Shown here one piece after another: positions 9,063 to 17,218 of a DNA stretch of 64,000 nt (position 1 is the stretch's first letter; each line of letters begins with the position of its first letter). Source of the stretch: Riemerella anatipestifer_F (GTDB lineage Bacteria > Bacteroidota > Bacteroidia > Flavobacteriales > Weeksellaceae). The stretch is from NCBI RefSeq assembly GCF_037861325.1, contig NZ_JAFELW010000003.1; one strand, 5' to 3'. The notes beneath the pieces are model-generated. The model had not been told where the DNA came from. It did no database searches and saw nothing but the letters and a program-made list of their open reading frames with translations. Both the position numbers and the translations under genes were made by a program.

Positions 9063-10400
9063 ATGCAGTACATAGATAACATATTGTTCCTTATTTGTTT
9101 GGTTGTAGGCTTTGGTCTATTTATTAAGAGTTTAAAAGAGATTTATCGCAATATCAAACTCGGTAAGGCTATTGATAGAACTGATAATAAGCCTGAAAGA
9201 TGGCGTACTATGGCGAATGTAGCCTTAGGACAAAGTAAGATGGGAGCGAGACCTGTGGCTGGGTTCTTACATGTTTTGGTATATGTTGGCTTTTTAGTCA
9301 TCAATATGGAAATGTTAGAAATTATAGTTGATGGACTTTTCGGTACACACAGGTTTCTAGCGAGTGTGATGGGAGAAACGCTATATGCTCTGTTTACTGG
9401 TACTTTAGAAATTATGGCATTGCTAGTTCTTATTGCAGTGGTTATATTTTTTATAAGAAGGAATGTGCTGTCTGTAAAGCGTTTCAATATGAAAGAAATG
9501 TTTGGGTGGCCTAAGAATGATGCCAACTGGATTTTGGTAATTGAGTTTGTGCTTATGATGGCATTTCTTAAAATGAATGCAGCAGACTCTATTTTACAGG
9601 CTCGAGGCGTAGAAGGTTATCATCATTTAGGAGCGTTCCCTGTGAGCGGAACATTTTTAGTACCTATTATGGAGGTGTTTCGTTTTGATAGTTCTTTTCT
9701 TATTTTCGTTGAAAGAAGTGCTTGGTGGGTACATATACTAGGGATTTTATTCTTTATGAATTACCTTTACTATTCCAAGCATTTACACATTATTTTTGCA
9801 TTTCCTAATACTTGGTTTGCCAATCTTAAACCTAAGGGAGCATTTAATAATTTGGATTCTGTTACGAAAGAAATTAAGCTAATGATGGATCCTAATGCAG
9901 ACCCTTATGCAGCTTCGCCAGATGGGGCTGAACCACCAGCGAAGTTTGGAGCAGAGGATATTTTTGATTTAAACCAAGTACAGTTGCTAAATGCTTATAC
10001 CTGTACCGAGTGTGGAAGGTGTACTGCGGTTTGTCCTGCTAATTTAACAGGAAAAAAATTATCTCCTAGAAAAATAATGATGTCTACAAGAGATCGTTTG
10101 GAAGAAGTAGGACAAAACATCAACAAGAATGGAAAGTTTGTAGATGATGGCAAAAAACTACTAGACGACTATATTACTCGTGAAGAACTTTGGGCGTGTA
10201 CCTCTTGTAATGCTTGTGTGGAGGCTTGTCCTGTACTTATAGACCCACTGTCTATTATTTTTGAGATGAGAAGATTTTTGGTAATGGAGCAGTCAGCGGC
10301 ACCACAAGAGCTTAACTTGATGATGACCAATGTGGAGAACAACGCCGCACCTTGGCAGTACAATCAGGCAGATAGACTTAATTGGGCTAATGAGGACTAA
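9063..10400 (+). CDS. Membrane (4Fe-4S) dicluster electron-transfer protein
   Basis: A 445-residue protein with five or six hydrophobic helices in its first 250 residues (including IDNILFLICLVVGFGLFI, VAGFLHVLVYVGFLVI and WWVHILGILFFMNYLYY) and a cytoplasmic C-terminal ferredoxin domain. The two clusters are bound by Cys314/317/320/324 (CTECGRCTAVCP) and Cys379/382/385/389 (CTSCNACVEACP). This resembles a fusion of an HdrE/NarI-like membrane subunit with HdrC/GlpC. With the CCG-domain protein that follows 54 nt later it forms a two-part oxidoreductase, probably passing electrons to or from quinone. The substrate is unknown. Confidence 0.82.
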   Translation: MQYIDNILFLICLVVGFGLFIKSLKEIYRNIKLGKAIDRTDNKPERWRTMANVALGQSKMGARPVAGFLHVLVYVGFLVINMEMLEIIVDGLFGTHRFLASVMGETLYALFTGTLEIMALLVLIAVVIFFIRRNVLSVKRFNMKEMFGWPKNDANWILVIEFVLMMAFLKMNAADSILQARGVEGYHHLGAFPVSGTFLVPIMEVFRFDSSFLIFVERSAWWVHILGILFFMNYLYYSKHLHIIFAFPNTWFANLKPKGAFNNLDSVTKEIKLMMDPNADPYAASPDGAEPPAKFGAEDIFDLNQVQLLNAYTCTECGRCTAVCPANLTGKKLSPRKIMMSTRDRLEEVGQNINKNGKFVDDGKKLLDDYITREELWACTSCNACVEACPVLIDPLSIIFEMRRFLVMEQSAAPQELNLMMTNVENNAAPWQYNQADRLNWANED

Positions 10401-10454
10401 TAGTTCTACCGTCAAGAAACAAAGTAAAATAGTTTTAATTTAGATTACAAATAA

Positions 10455-11240
10455 ATGGAATTCAATATAAAAACAATGGCAGAATACGCTGCCGAAGGTA
10501 AAGCTCCCGAAGTTTTGTTTTGGGTAGGTTGTGCAGGAAGTTTTGATGATAGAGCTAAAAAAATTACCAAAGCCTTTTGTAAAATCCTCCACAAAATAGG
10601 GGTAGAGTTTGCTGTGTTAGGGCAAGAGGAAAGTTGTACGGGAGACCCAGCTAAGAGAGCGGGGAACGAGTTTGTTTTCCAAATGATGGCTCTTACCAAT
10701 ATAGAAATCCTTAATGCTTATGAAGTAAAGAAAATAGTAACGGCTTGTCCGCATTGCTTTAATACATTAAAGAATGAGTATCCTAGCCTTGGCGGGAGCT
10801 ATCAAGTGTTGCATCATACACACTTCTTAAAGCAACTTATGGAGGAGGGAAGACTGAAGATAGAAGGCGGTAAGTTTGAAGGTAAGAAAATCACTTTCCA
10901 CGACCCTTGTTACCTCGGTAGAGCTAATAACGAGTATGAAGCACCTAGAGAACTCCTCAAAAAATTAGATGCGGAACTGGTTGAAATGAAGCGTTGCAAA
11001 CAAAACGGGTTGTGCTGTGGAGCAGGAGGTGCACAGATGTTTAAAGAGCCAGAAAAAGGAAACAAAGACATAAACATAGAAAGAACAGAAGAGGCTTTAG
11101 CAAAAACACCTGATGTTATCGCAACGGGTTGCCCTTTCTGTAATACGATGATGACGGACGGTGTAAAACATTTTAATAAAAACACCGAAGTAGAAGTTAA
11201 AGATATTGTGGAACTTTTAGCAGAAGCAGAGGATTTGTAG
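10455..11240 (+). CDS. CCG-domain (Fe-S) protein, HdrB/GlpC/LutA-like
   Basis: A 261-residue protein with two cysteine-rich CCG domains: FWVGCAGSFD with a following EESCTGDPAKR and ACPHCFNTL, then FHDPCYLGR with NGLCCGAGG and TGCPFCNTMM. In HdrB such domains bind non-cubane Fe-S clusters, and related proteins occur in lactate (LutA) and glycerol-3-phosphate dehydrogenase (GlpC) systems. It follows the dicluster membrane protein and most likely forms a complex with it. No catalytic dehydrogenase gene is adjacent, so whether the pair acts on a thiol/disulfide or only carries electrons is open. Confidence 0.85.
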   Translation: MEFNIKTMAEYAAEGKAPEVLFWVGCAGSFDDRAKKITKAFCKILHKIGVEFAVLGQEESCTGDPAKRAGNEFVFQMMALTNIEILNAYEVKKIVTACPHCFNTLKNEYPSLGGSYQVLHHTHFLKQLMEEGRLKIEGGKFEGKKITFHDPCYLGRANNEYEAPRELLKKLDAELVEMKRCKQNGLCCGAGGAQMFKEPEKGNKDINIERTEEALAKTPDVIATGCPFCNTMMTDGVKHFNKNTEVEVKDIVELLAEAEDL

Positions 11241-11251
11241 AAACTTGTTTT

Positions 11252-11746
11252 ATGAAAATAGAAGAATCTAATATAGTAGAAACTAACGATTATAGAGTGC
11301 TTATTTATCCAGCCTCTAGACCTTTTTTACCTAAGGAAAGTAAAGAAATTACAGAAAAACTTTTTGACTTTCTTTCCGTTTGGGCGGCGCACGGCAAACC
11401 ATTGTCATCGTCTTTTAAGATTGAAAAAAATCAATTTATTGTTATCAGTATTGATGAGGAACAAGAGGTGGCTTCGGGGTGTTCTATAGATGCTCTTAAT
11501 GGTGTGATGAGAGAGATAGATGCCACTTATCAGTTAGGATTATTTGACCGAATGAAGGCTTGTTTCGTAGAAAATGGCGAAGTGAAAACTATGAAATTAT
11601 CAGAGTTCCGCTCGGCATTAAAAGAGGGCAAACTCTCTCAAGAGATAGAAGTATTTGATTTTTCTAAATCTACCTATGTGGCTTTTTTATCTGATTTTCT
11701 TCTGCCGCTTAAGAGAAGTTGGGCAGGTATTTATGTAGAGTCTTAG
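11252..11746 (+). CDS. Conserved flavobacterial protein of unknown function
   Basis: A 164-residue soluble protein 11 nt after the CCG gene, probably in the same operon. Visible blocks are RVLIYPASRPFLPKE near the start, the central SGCSIDALNGVMREID and a C-terminal STYVAFLSDFLLPLKRSWAG. Relatives in databases are often labelled 'ABC transporter ATPase', but no Walker A or ABC signature is present, so that label looks wrong. There is no signal peptide or membrane segment. Its last 38 bp overlap the end of the convergent gene on the minus strand. Confidence 0.75.
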   Translation: MKIEESNIVETNDYRVLIYPASRPFLPKESKEITEKLFDFLSVWAAHGKPLSSSFKIEKNQFIVISIDEEQEVASGCSIDALNGVMREIDATYQLGLFDRMKACFVENGEVKTMKLSEFRSALKEGKLSQEIEVFDFSKSTYVAFLSDFLLPLKRSWAGIYVES

Positions 11747-12599
11747 TGAATTGAGAAAAGCTACTCCACTGCAATTTTGAAATAAAGAGCAATCCTAAAA
11801 CCCATATTTCCACAAAAAGCGTATCACTAAAAAAGTACAAAAATAAATGAAGTCCTACGATGCCCCAACCTAAAAAGGCATCGTATTTTTTTGTAAAAAA
11901 TCCAATAAAATAAAGACCCTCAAACAAGAATACAAGTTTATCCCCAATGTTGAGAATCCAAGAGTGTTCAATACAGAAAAGATAGAATTTACTTAAAATA
12001 CTATCAGGATTGGTAAAGATATACCAAGAGAGGTTGTCTTTGAAAGACATTTCTCCAAATCGAGGCATAAACATAGCTCTATGTATAAACTTCCAGAGGA
12101 AAGCAGAAAAGTAAATCCAACAAGCATAATATCTTAATCCTTCCCACATAAGATTAAAATTGATGGGAGAAATAACAAAAAATATAAAGCCTATAATGAT
12201 AAACCCTTTAAGATAGCTAGAGAGAAACCCCATATTTGAATTAAACCCAATGGCATAAATCAAGAAAAAGATATAGAATAAAATTGGGATAGCTTTTTTA
12301 TTGGGGAATATGAAACTTAGTACCCAAAATATAAATAGTAAAACGGCAAATACAATGCTATAAATAGGGTGTGCAAAGACAAAATAATTGATGCCGAAAT
12401 AATTATATAAACTCGTTAAAAAATCGCCTCCTGAAATTTGGAATGAAGGGTTTTCCATCTGAAAATTTAATGTAGAGGAGTAACTTCTAAATAAGAACGA
12501 CAAACCAAAGCATAAAAGTACACTTCTTTTAATTAAAGACTGATAATTGGCTAAATCTCTAATGGAACTATTGTCTTTGCGTAAATATTTTTTCAACAT
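11709..12599 (-). CDS. Polytopic membrane protein, possibly HTTM/VKGC-like
   Basis: A 296-residue protein with about seven or eight hydrophobic helices spread along its length. The pattern of helices plus ISGGDFLTSLYNYFGINYF near the N-terminus and WEGLRYYACWIYFSAFLWKF in the middle recalls bacterial relatives of vitamin K-dependent gamma-carboxylase (HTTM family), but I cannot see their diagnostic motifs clearly. It overlaps the upstream minus-strand gene by 32 bp, so the two are coupled in translation. The role is unknown; carboxylation or electron transfer in the membrane would be a guess. Confidence 0.6.
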   Translation of the reverse strand: MLKKYLRKDNSSIRDLANYQSLIKRSVLLCFGLSFLFRSYSSTLNFQMENPSFQISGGDFLTSLYNYFGINYFVFAHPIYSIVFAVLLFIFWVLSFIFPNKKAIPILFYIFFLIYAIGFNSNMGFLSSYLKGFIIIGFIFFVISPINFNLMWEGLRYYACWIYFSAFLWKFIHRAMFMPRFGEMSFKDNLSWYIFTNPDSILSKFYLFCIEHSWILNIGDKLVFLFEGLYFIGFFTKKYDAFLGWGIVGLHLFLYFFSDTLFVEIWVLGLLFISKLQWSSFSQFTKTLHKYLPNFS

Positions 12600-13065
12600 T
12601 TTTTACAGAGTATTTATTGTGTTCGTCGTAGTTTACAGTTATTTTATACAGAGTGATGTGGTCTAATTTCTTGCCTTCCACTTGTTGTACATATCTAAAG
12701 AGCCATTTGGGATAATGTGTATTTAAGTAATTTTTATCAGCGGAAGGATAGACTTTTTTGTGGAATACAGTTTCTGGGTTGTCTTGACCTAAAAGTTGCT
12801 CCCAAGTTCTTGACGAATAGTAAAACACGATTCGCTTATGATGATTCCATATTTCAGGATGATTGAAAATTTTGCCGTCGCTTTTCTTTATCACAAAAAA
12901 CGAAAAGTCATTCTGTATGGGGACGGGAGCGGAGTACATTGCATAGATGAAAAAAGGGGTGCTACTCGTCCTAAAGACGTGGCTTATCAAAGTGAGTACG
13001 ATGAATCCTACAAAGAAATAATACATCTTTTTTGATTTTTGGTAGGCTATATTTAGGAAAGTCAT
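12568..13065 (-). CDS. Single-pass membrane protein of unknown function
   Basis: A 165-residue protein with one membrane helix (about residues 15-33, YYFFVGFIVLTLISHVF) and a roughly 125-residue outer domain containing VFYYSSRTWEQLLG, FHKKVYPSADKNYL and THYPKWLFRYVQQ. I do not recognise the fold. It starts at ATG 13065 or possibly ATG 13026, just before the helix. Its end overlaps the start of the polytopic protein, implying a shared function, with this protein as periplasmic partner. It is divergent from the flippase gene. Confidence 0.6.
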   Translation of the reverse strand: MTFLNIAYQKSKKMYYFFVGFIVLTLISHVFRTSSTPFFIYAMYSAPVPIQNDFSFFVIKKSDGKIFNHPEIWNHHKRIVFYYSSRTWEQLLGQDNPETVFHKKVYPSADKNYLNTHYPKWLFRYVQQVEGKKLDHITLYKITVNYDEHNKYSVKNVEKIFTQRQ

Positions 13066-13106
13066 CTGTAAGTTATTATTTTTACCGAAACAAAATTACA
13101 GCTATT

Positions 13107-14357
13107 TTGTCAGTATTAAAAGTCTTAAAATCAAATATACTTTTTCTAAAATCTTTTTTCAAGAACGACGGTTTTTGGACGGCTTCGGCAATGCTGATTT
13201 CCAAATTAGCCTTGCTCCTCGTTAATATTTATGTCGCTAGAGTATTACTAAAAGAAGATTTGGGAATGGTGTTTAAGGCTCAAAATTTTATTTCTTTTTT
13301 TATTCCTTTTGTGGGGTTGGGGACTTATCAAGGATTGCTAAAATACGGCAGTCAGCTGGACCACTCAACCGATTTTAAAAACCTAGAAACTTACTCATTG
13401 TACTACGGTTTATTGGGGCAGTTGGTTATAAATGCGTTGGTCTTCATGCTTGCATTGGTGATGTTTGGACAACAATTAGAAGTCTTTTTCTTGGTGTTGT
13501 GGTTCTTGGTAAGGCTTATGGGGTTATTCTTTTTGGAAATTTACAAAGCCTCTTGTAGAGCCTCTTTCCGTAATAGAAAATTTGCTTTTTTGGAGATTGT
13601 TAATAGTGTTGCTTTGTTGGGGTTGGCATTGGGGCTTACACCGTTGTTAGGGCTTAAGGGCTATGTTTTAGCCTTGTGTCTGTCGCCTTACTTTATATTC
13701 TTTTTGGGATTTAGGAAGTTCAGAAAAGTAGAACTGAAACCACTCTCGGTAAAATCACTTTGGCGATTTAATCTTTCTACCGCCGCTGCGAGCCTTATGC
13801 AAGAGTTGTTCTTGCTTACGGATATATTTATGATTGGGGTGCTGTTTAGTGAGGGAGTCTTGGCGGAATACAAAACGGCTTCGCTCATACCTTTAAATTT
13901 AATTTTCCTATCACGAGTGTTCATTCATAACGATTACCCTAAACTGTGCAAACACCATCGAGATAAAGCATTTATCAAAAGGTACATTACTCAATATTTA
14001 GTCTTATTCTCGGCACTATCAGTATTGATTTTGGGACTGGGGACGACTTATGCCAATGAGATTATGAGTCTTTTTGGAACTCAATATTTAGGGCAAACTC
14101 ACTTATTTAATATTTTCTTAGGAGCGGCGGTGATAGGTATGATGCTTAGGACGCCGTTTAGCAATTTGGTCTTTGCGATTGAAAAGACGAGGTTGCATCT
14201 TATCATTTCCACGCTGTCGGTAGTATTGCTCGTCCTTCTCATCTTTGCCTTACAACCCTATTTTGGGATTTTAGGGGTAGGGTACGCCCATCTATTAGCC
14301 GTCTTTTTTTCAGGAGTTCTTTACTGTGGAGTGGTTATAAAATATCTGACAAGCTAA
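13107..14357 (+). CDS. Wzx-like polysaccharide flippase (MATE/MOP family)
   Basis: About 416 residues with 12-14 hydrophobic helices and the MOP-family opening FWTASAMLISKLALLLVNIYV followed by ARVLLKEDLGMVFK. Such proteins flip lipid-linked glycans across the inner membrane. The start is uncertain: no ATG precedes residue-equivalent 13191, which falls inside the first helix. TTG 13107 keeps that helix whole and clears the divergent gene, while the furthest open-frame TTG at 13032 would overlap it. By eye the G+C is higher and the codon choice less A/T-biased than in neighbours, which may signal transfer. No polymerase or transferase lies beside it. Confidence 0.78.
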   Translation: MSVLKVLKSNILFLKSFFKNDGFWTASAMLISKLALLLVNIYVARVLLKEDLGMVFKAQNFISFFIPFVGLGTYQGLLKYGSQLDHSTDFKNLETYSLYYGLLGQLVINALVFMLALVMFGQQLEVFFLVLWFLVRLMGLFFLEIYKASCRASFRNRKFAFLEIVNSVALLGLALGLTPLLGLKGYVLALCLSPYFIFFLGFRKFRKVELKPLSVKSLWRFNLSTAAASLMQELFLLTDIFMIGVLFSEGVLAEYKTASLIPLNLIFLSRVFIHNDYPKLCKHHRDKAFIKRYITQYLVLFSALSVLILGLGTTYANEIMSLFGTQYLGQTHLFNIFLGAAVIGMMLRTPFSNLVFAIEKTRLHLIISTLSVVLLVLLIFALQPYFGILGVGYAHLLAVFFSGVLYCGVVIKYLTS

Positions 14358-14380
14358 CAAAATTAATTTTTGTGTTAGCT
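14352..14380 (+). terminator. Inverted repeat after the flippase gene
   Basis: AGCTAAC (14352-14358, spanning the stop codon) pairs with GTTAGCT (14374-14380), with AAAA/TTTT extending the stem. There is no strong T-run, so its role as a terminator is moderate. Confidence 0.4.
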
Positions 14381-14463
14381 GTATTTTCTATTAAATGAAG
14401 TATTAGCTTCTTTTTTGTATAGTGATTTTTTTCAAAAAGAGTATAAATTGAGGTGAAAATTCA

Positions 14464-14471
14464 TATATTTG
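14464..14471 (+). promoter_or_regulatory. -7 element of acpP
   Basis: TATATTTG, 31 nt before ATG 14503. There is no TTTG at 19-21 nt spacing, so only the -7 box is seen. Confidence 0.5.
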
Positions 14472-14502
14472 CACCGAATAATAATTTTTAAAACTTAATA
14501 TT

Positions 14503-14742
14503 ATGTCAGACATTGCATCAAGAGTAAAAGCGATTATCGCAGATAAGTTAGATGTGGAGGAAACAGAAGTAACTCCAGAAGCTAGTTTTACTAACGATTT
14601 AGGAGCAGATTCGCTAGATACTGTGGAGCTTATTATGGAATTTGAAAAAGAATTCAACATCCAAATCCCTGATGATCAAGCGGAGAAAATCACTACAGTA
14701 GGGCATGCTATTGCTTATGTAGAAGAAGTGGTAAATAAATAA
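14503..14742 (+). CDS. acpP: Acyl carrier protein
   Basis: A 79-residue acidic four-helix protein. GADSLDTVELIMEFE contains Ser37, which receives the 4'-phosphopantetheine arm that carries growing fatty acyl chains. The sequence is close to the AcpP consensus throughout. It heads the cluster acpP-fabF-rnc-(IPExxxVDY)-pyk, with fabF starting 27 nt downstream, the arrangement seen in many bacteria. Confidence 0.98.
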   Translation: MSDIASRVKAIIADKLDVEETEVTPEASFTNDLGADSLDTVELIMEFEKEFNIQIPDDQAEKITTVGHAIAYVEEVVNK

Positions 14743-14769
14743 TTAGTATTTTTATCAAAAATTAAATTT

Positions 14770-16014
14770 ATGGAATTGAAAAGAGTAGTTGTTACCGGGT
14801 TTGGTGCTATTACGCCTATTGGAAATAATGCTAAAGAATATTGGGAAAACCTTGTAAAAGGTGAGAGCGGTGCTGCTCCAATTACTCTTTTCGATGCCAC
14901 TAATTTTAAAACTAAATTTGCTTGCGAGGTTAAAAACTTCAATCCATTAGACTTTTTTGATAGAAAAGAGTCAAAGAAAATGGATAGAAATACTCAGTTG
15001 GGAATCGTAGCCGCTAGAGAAGCTATTGAACATTCTGGTATAACTAGTACGGAGGTTGATAAAAACAGAGTAGGAGTTGTATGGGGATCAGGTATTGGTG
15101 GACTAGAAACTTTTGAAAAAGAGGTTTTAGACTGGGCAAAATCTGATATTCCTAGATTTAATCCGTTTTTCATTCCTAAAATGATTGCGGATATTACACC
15201 AGGGCATATTTCTATCGAATATGGTTTCCATGGACCCAACTATACTACGGTATCGGCTTGTGCGTCTTCGGCAAATGCAATCATAGACTCTAAAATGTTA
15301 ATCCAACTTGGAAAGGCAGATGTTATTGTTTGTGGAGGTTCCGAAGCTGCAGTAACGGCAAGTGGCGTGGGTGGATTTAACGCTATGATGGCACTTTCTA
15401 CAAGAAATGATGACCCTAAAACAGCCTCTAGACCTTTTGATAAAGATAGAGATGGTTTCGTTCTAGGAGAAGGAGCAGGGTGCATTATTTTGGAGGAGTA
15501 TGAGCACGCAAAGAGAAGAGGAGCAACTATTTATGCAGAGCTTAAAGGTGGAGGTATGAGTGCAGATGCACATCATATGACGGCACCACACCCAGAAGGT
15601 TTGGGAGCTTATTTGGTAATGAAGAACTGTTTAGAAGATGCAGGAATTACTGCTGATGAGGTAGATCACATCAATATGCATGGGACATCTACGCCATTAG
15701 GAGATATTGCAGAATCTAACGCAATTTCTAGATTACTTGGTGACCACGCCTTTGATATACAAATCAATTCTACAAAGTCTATGACAGGACATTTGCTGGG
15801 AGCGGCAGGTGTTGTAGAGGCTATTGCTGCCATAGGAACTATTATTCATGATGTTGTTCCACCTACAATTAACCATTTTACAGACGATGAAAAAATAGAT
15901 AGTCGTCTTGACTTTACTTTCAATAAAGCGGTAGAAAAAAAGGTTAATGTTGCAATGAGCAACACTTTTGGCTTCGGTGGACACAATGCGTGTGTGCTAT
16001 TCAAGAAAGTCTAA
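14770..16014 (+). CDS. fabF: Beta-ketoacyl-ACP synthase II
   Basis: A 414-residue condensing enzyme that extends acyl-ACP with malonyl-ACP. Seen: the nucleophile Cys164 in VSACASSANA, His304 in INMHGTSTPLGD and His341 in KSMTGHLLGAAG, giving the Cys-His-His triad of KAS I/II, and the N-terminal RVVVTGFGAITPIGN. Length and motif order match FabF. It lies between acpP and rnc; rnc begins 3 nt after its stop, so coupled expression is very likely. Confidence 0.97.
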   Translation: MELKRVVVTGFGAITPIGNNAKEYWENLVKGESGAAPITLFDATNFKTKFACEVKNFNPLDFFDRKESKKMDRNTQLGIVAAREAIEHSGITSTEVDKNRVGVVWGSGIGGLETFEKEVLDWAKSDIPRFNPFFIPKMIADITPGHISIEYGFHGPNYTTVSACASSANAIIDSKMLIQLGKADVIVCGGSEAAVTASGVGGFNAMMALSTRNDDPKTASRPFDKDRDGFVLGEGAGCIILEEYEHAKRRGATIYAELKGGGMSADAHHMTAPHPEGLGAYLVMKNCLEDAGITADEVDHINMHGTSTPLGDIAESNAISRLLGDHAFDIQINSTKSMTGHLLGAAGVVEAIAAIGTIIHDVVPPTINHFTDDEKIDSRLDFTFNKAVEKKVNVAMSNTFGFGGHNACVLFKKV

Positions 16015-16017
16015 AGA

Positions 16018-16761
16018 ATGAAAATCGGACGCTATTTCAATAGAATTTTATCTAGACGAAAGAAGCCAAGATATACACAAAGAGAGGCTTTTATAGTAAA
16101 AGGATTAGAAAAAATATTGGGTATACAGCCTAAAGAAGTCTCTTGGTATCAGGAGGCTTTTTCTCTCAAAAGTACTTCCAGTCAACTCAATTATGATAGA
16201 CTAGAGTTCTTAGGAGATGCTGTTCTAGGGAGTATAGTTTCCTATTATCTTTACAGGCAGTATCCACAGGAGAGTGAGGGTTTTTTAACCCAAATGAAAT
16301 CTAAGATTGTTAACAGAAAGAACCTTAATCAGATAGGGGAGAAACTGAATCTGACCTCTCTAGTTTTGAAAAATGGTTCTAAGTTTGGAGCGGACTTGTC
16401 AGGTAACCTATTAGAAGCTCTTGTTGGTGCTATTTATATGGATTTTGGCTATGATAAATGTCAGAAAGTAGTACTGTCCAAGATTCTTACCCACTCAGAA
16501 ATGCTAAAACTCGAAAACAAAATTATAAGTTATAAGAGTTTGTTGTTAGAGTGGAGTCAAAAGAATAAAATTAAAATAGACTACAAAACCGAAGAGGAGC
16601 TTTTACCGAGTAAAGCAAAGATGTTTAAAACCTACATTTTTGTAGGTGGTGATAAAGTGGCTAGTGCTACGGAAACTTCTAAGAAAAAATCGGAAGAAAA
16701 AGCCGCACAAAGAGCATTTTATACATTAAACAAAAAAGAAAAAATAATTGAAAGACAATAA
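16018..16761 (+). CDS. rnc: Ribonuclease III
   Basis: A 247-residue double-strand-specific endoribonuclease for rRNA maturation. Seen: the signature NYDRLEFLGDAVLG at about residues 58-71 with the Mg-binding Glu and Asp, a second acidic site in GNLLEALVGAIYMDFG, and a C-terminal dsRNA-binding domain from about residue 175 ending KKSEEKAAQRAFY. An N-terminal basic extension of about 20 residues is typical for Bacteroidetes. It overlaps the following gene by 14 bp. Confidence 0.95.
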   Translation: MKIGRYFNRILSRRKKPRYTQREAFIVKGLEKILGIQPKEVSWYQEAFSLKSTSSQLNYDRLEFLGDAVLGSIVSYYLYRQYPQESEGFLTQMKSKIVNRKNLNQIGEKLNLTSLVLKNGSKFGADLSGNLLEALVGAIYMDFGYDKCQKVVLSKILTHSEMLKLENKIISYKSLLLEWSQKNKIKIDYKTEEELLPSKAKMFKTYIFVGGDKVASATETSKKKSEEKAAQRAFYTLNKKEKIIERQ

Positions 16762-17218
16762 AATATTTCTTGATATAGAGGAAGAGGAAATCTCAATAGG
16801 ATTGTTAAGACTTTCTCGGAAAATACAAGATTGTGAGTTGTTTTTCAATATCAACCTCCTGAATAGCTTTAATTTTAGCAGAGAAAAAGATTTTATTTTA
16901 AAAAAAGGAGGACGCTTGTATCTGTTTGTACAGTATCAAACTTATGATGAAATTACTAAATGTACATACAGTTTTATAGCGAATAAATTTTATGATACCA
17001 AATTAGAGGACGGAACTCATTATGATTTGTTTTCAAATCTAGTGGAAGAGACTTATTTGCTACCAGAATATAGAGATGTAGATTATATTCTGTTAACAAA
17101 GGAGTTTTTATCCGATTTTTCTGTAATTTTGTTGCCTGATAGCTTGGTGTTTCCTATACAGGAAATGTTATTAAGCCCAGAGCAAGAACTCTATCAAACC
17201 ATTCAGTACTATGAATAA
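16748..17218 (+). CDS. IPExxxVDY family protein
   Basis: A 156-residue protein of a Bacteroidetes-only family named for its motif; here the motif reads LPEYRDVDY at about residues 99-107. It has no signal, helix pair or catalytic motif that I recognise. It overlaps rnc (14 bp) and pyk (8 bp), so the three are translated as a coupled run. The function is unknown; the fixed position between rnc and pyk in flavobacteria (recalled, not checked) hints at a housekeeping role. Confidence 0.8.
   Translation: MKDNKIFLDIEEEEISIGLLRLSRKIQDCELFFNINLLNSFNFSREKDFILKKGGRLYLFVQYQTYDEITKCTYSFIANKFYDTKLEDGTHYDLFSNLVEETYLLPEYRDVDYILLTKEFLSDFSVILLPDSLVFPIQEMLLSPEQELYQTIQYYE

Noticed and set aside
11252..11746. 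ABC transporter ATPase label for the conserved flavobacterial protein
   Set aside because: No Walker A, Walker B or signature motif is present in the translation.
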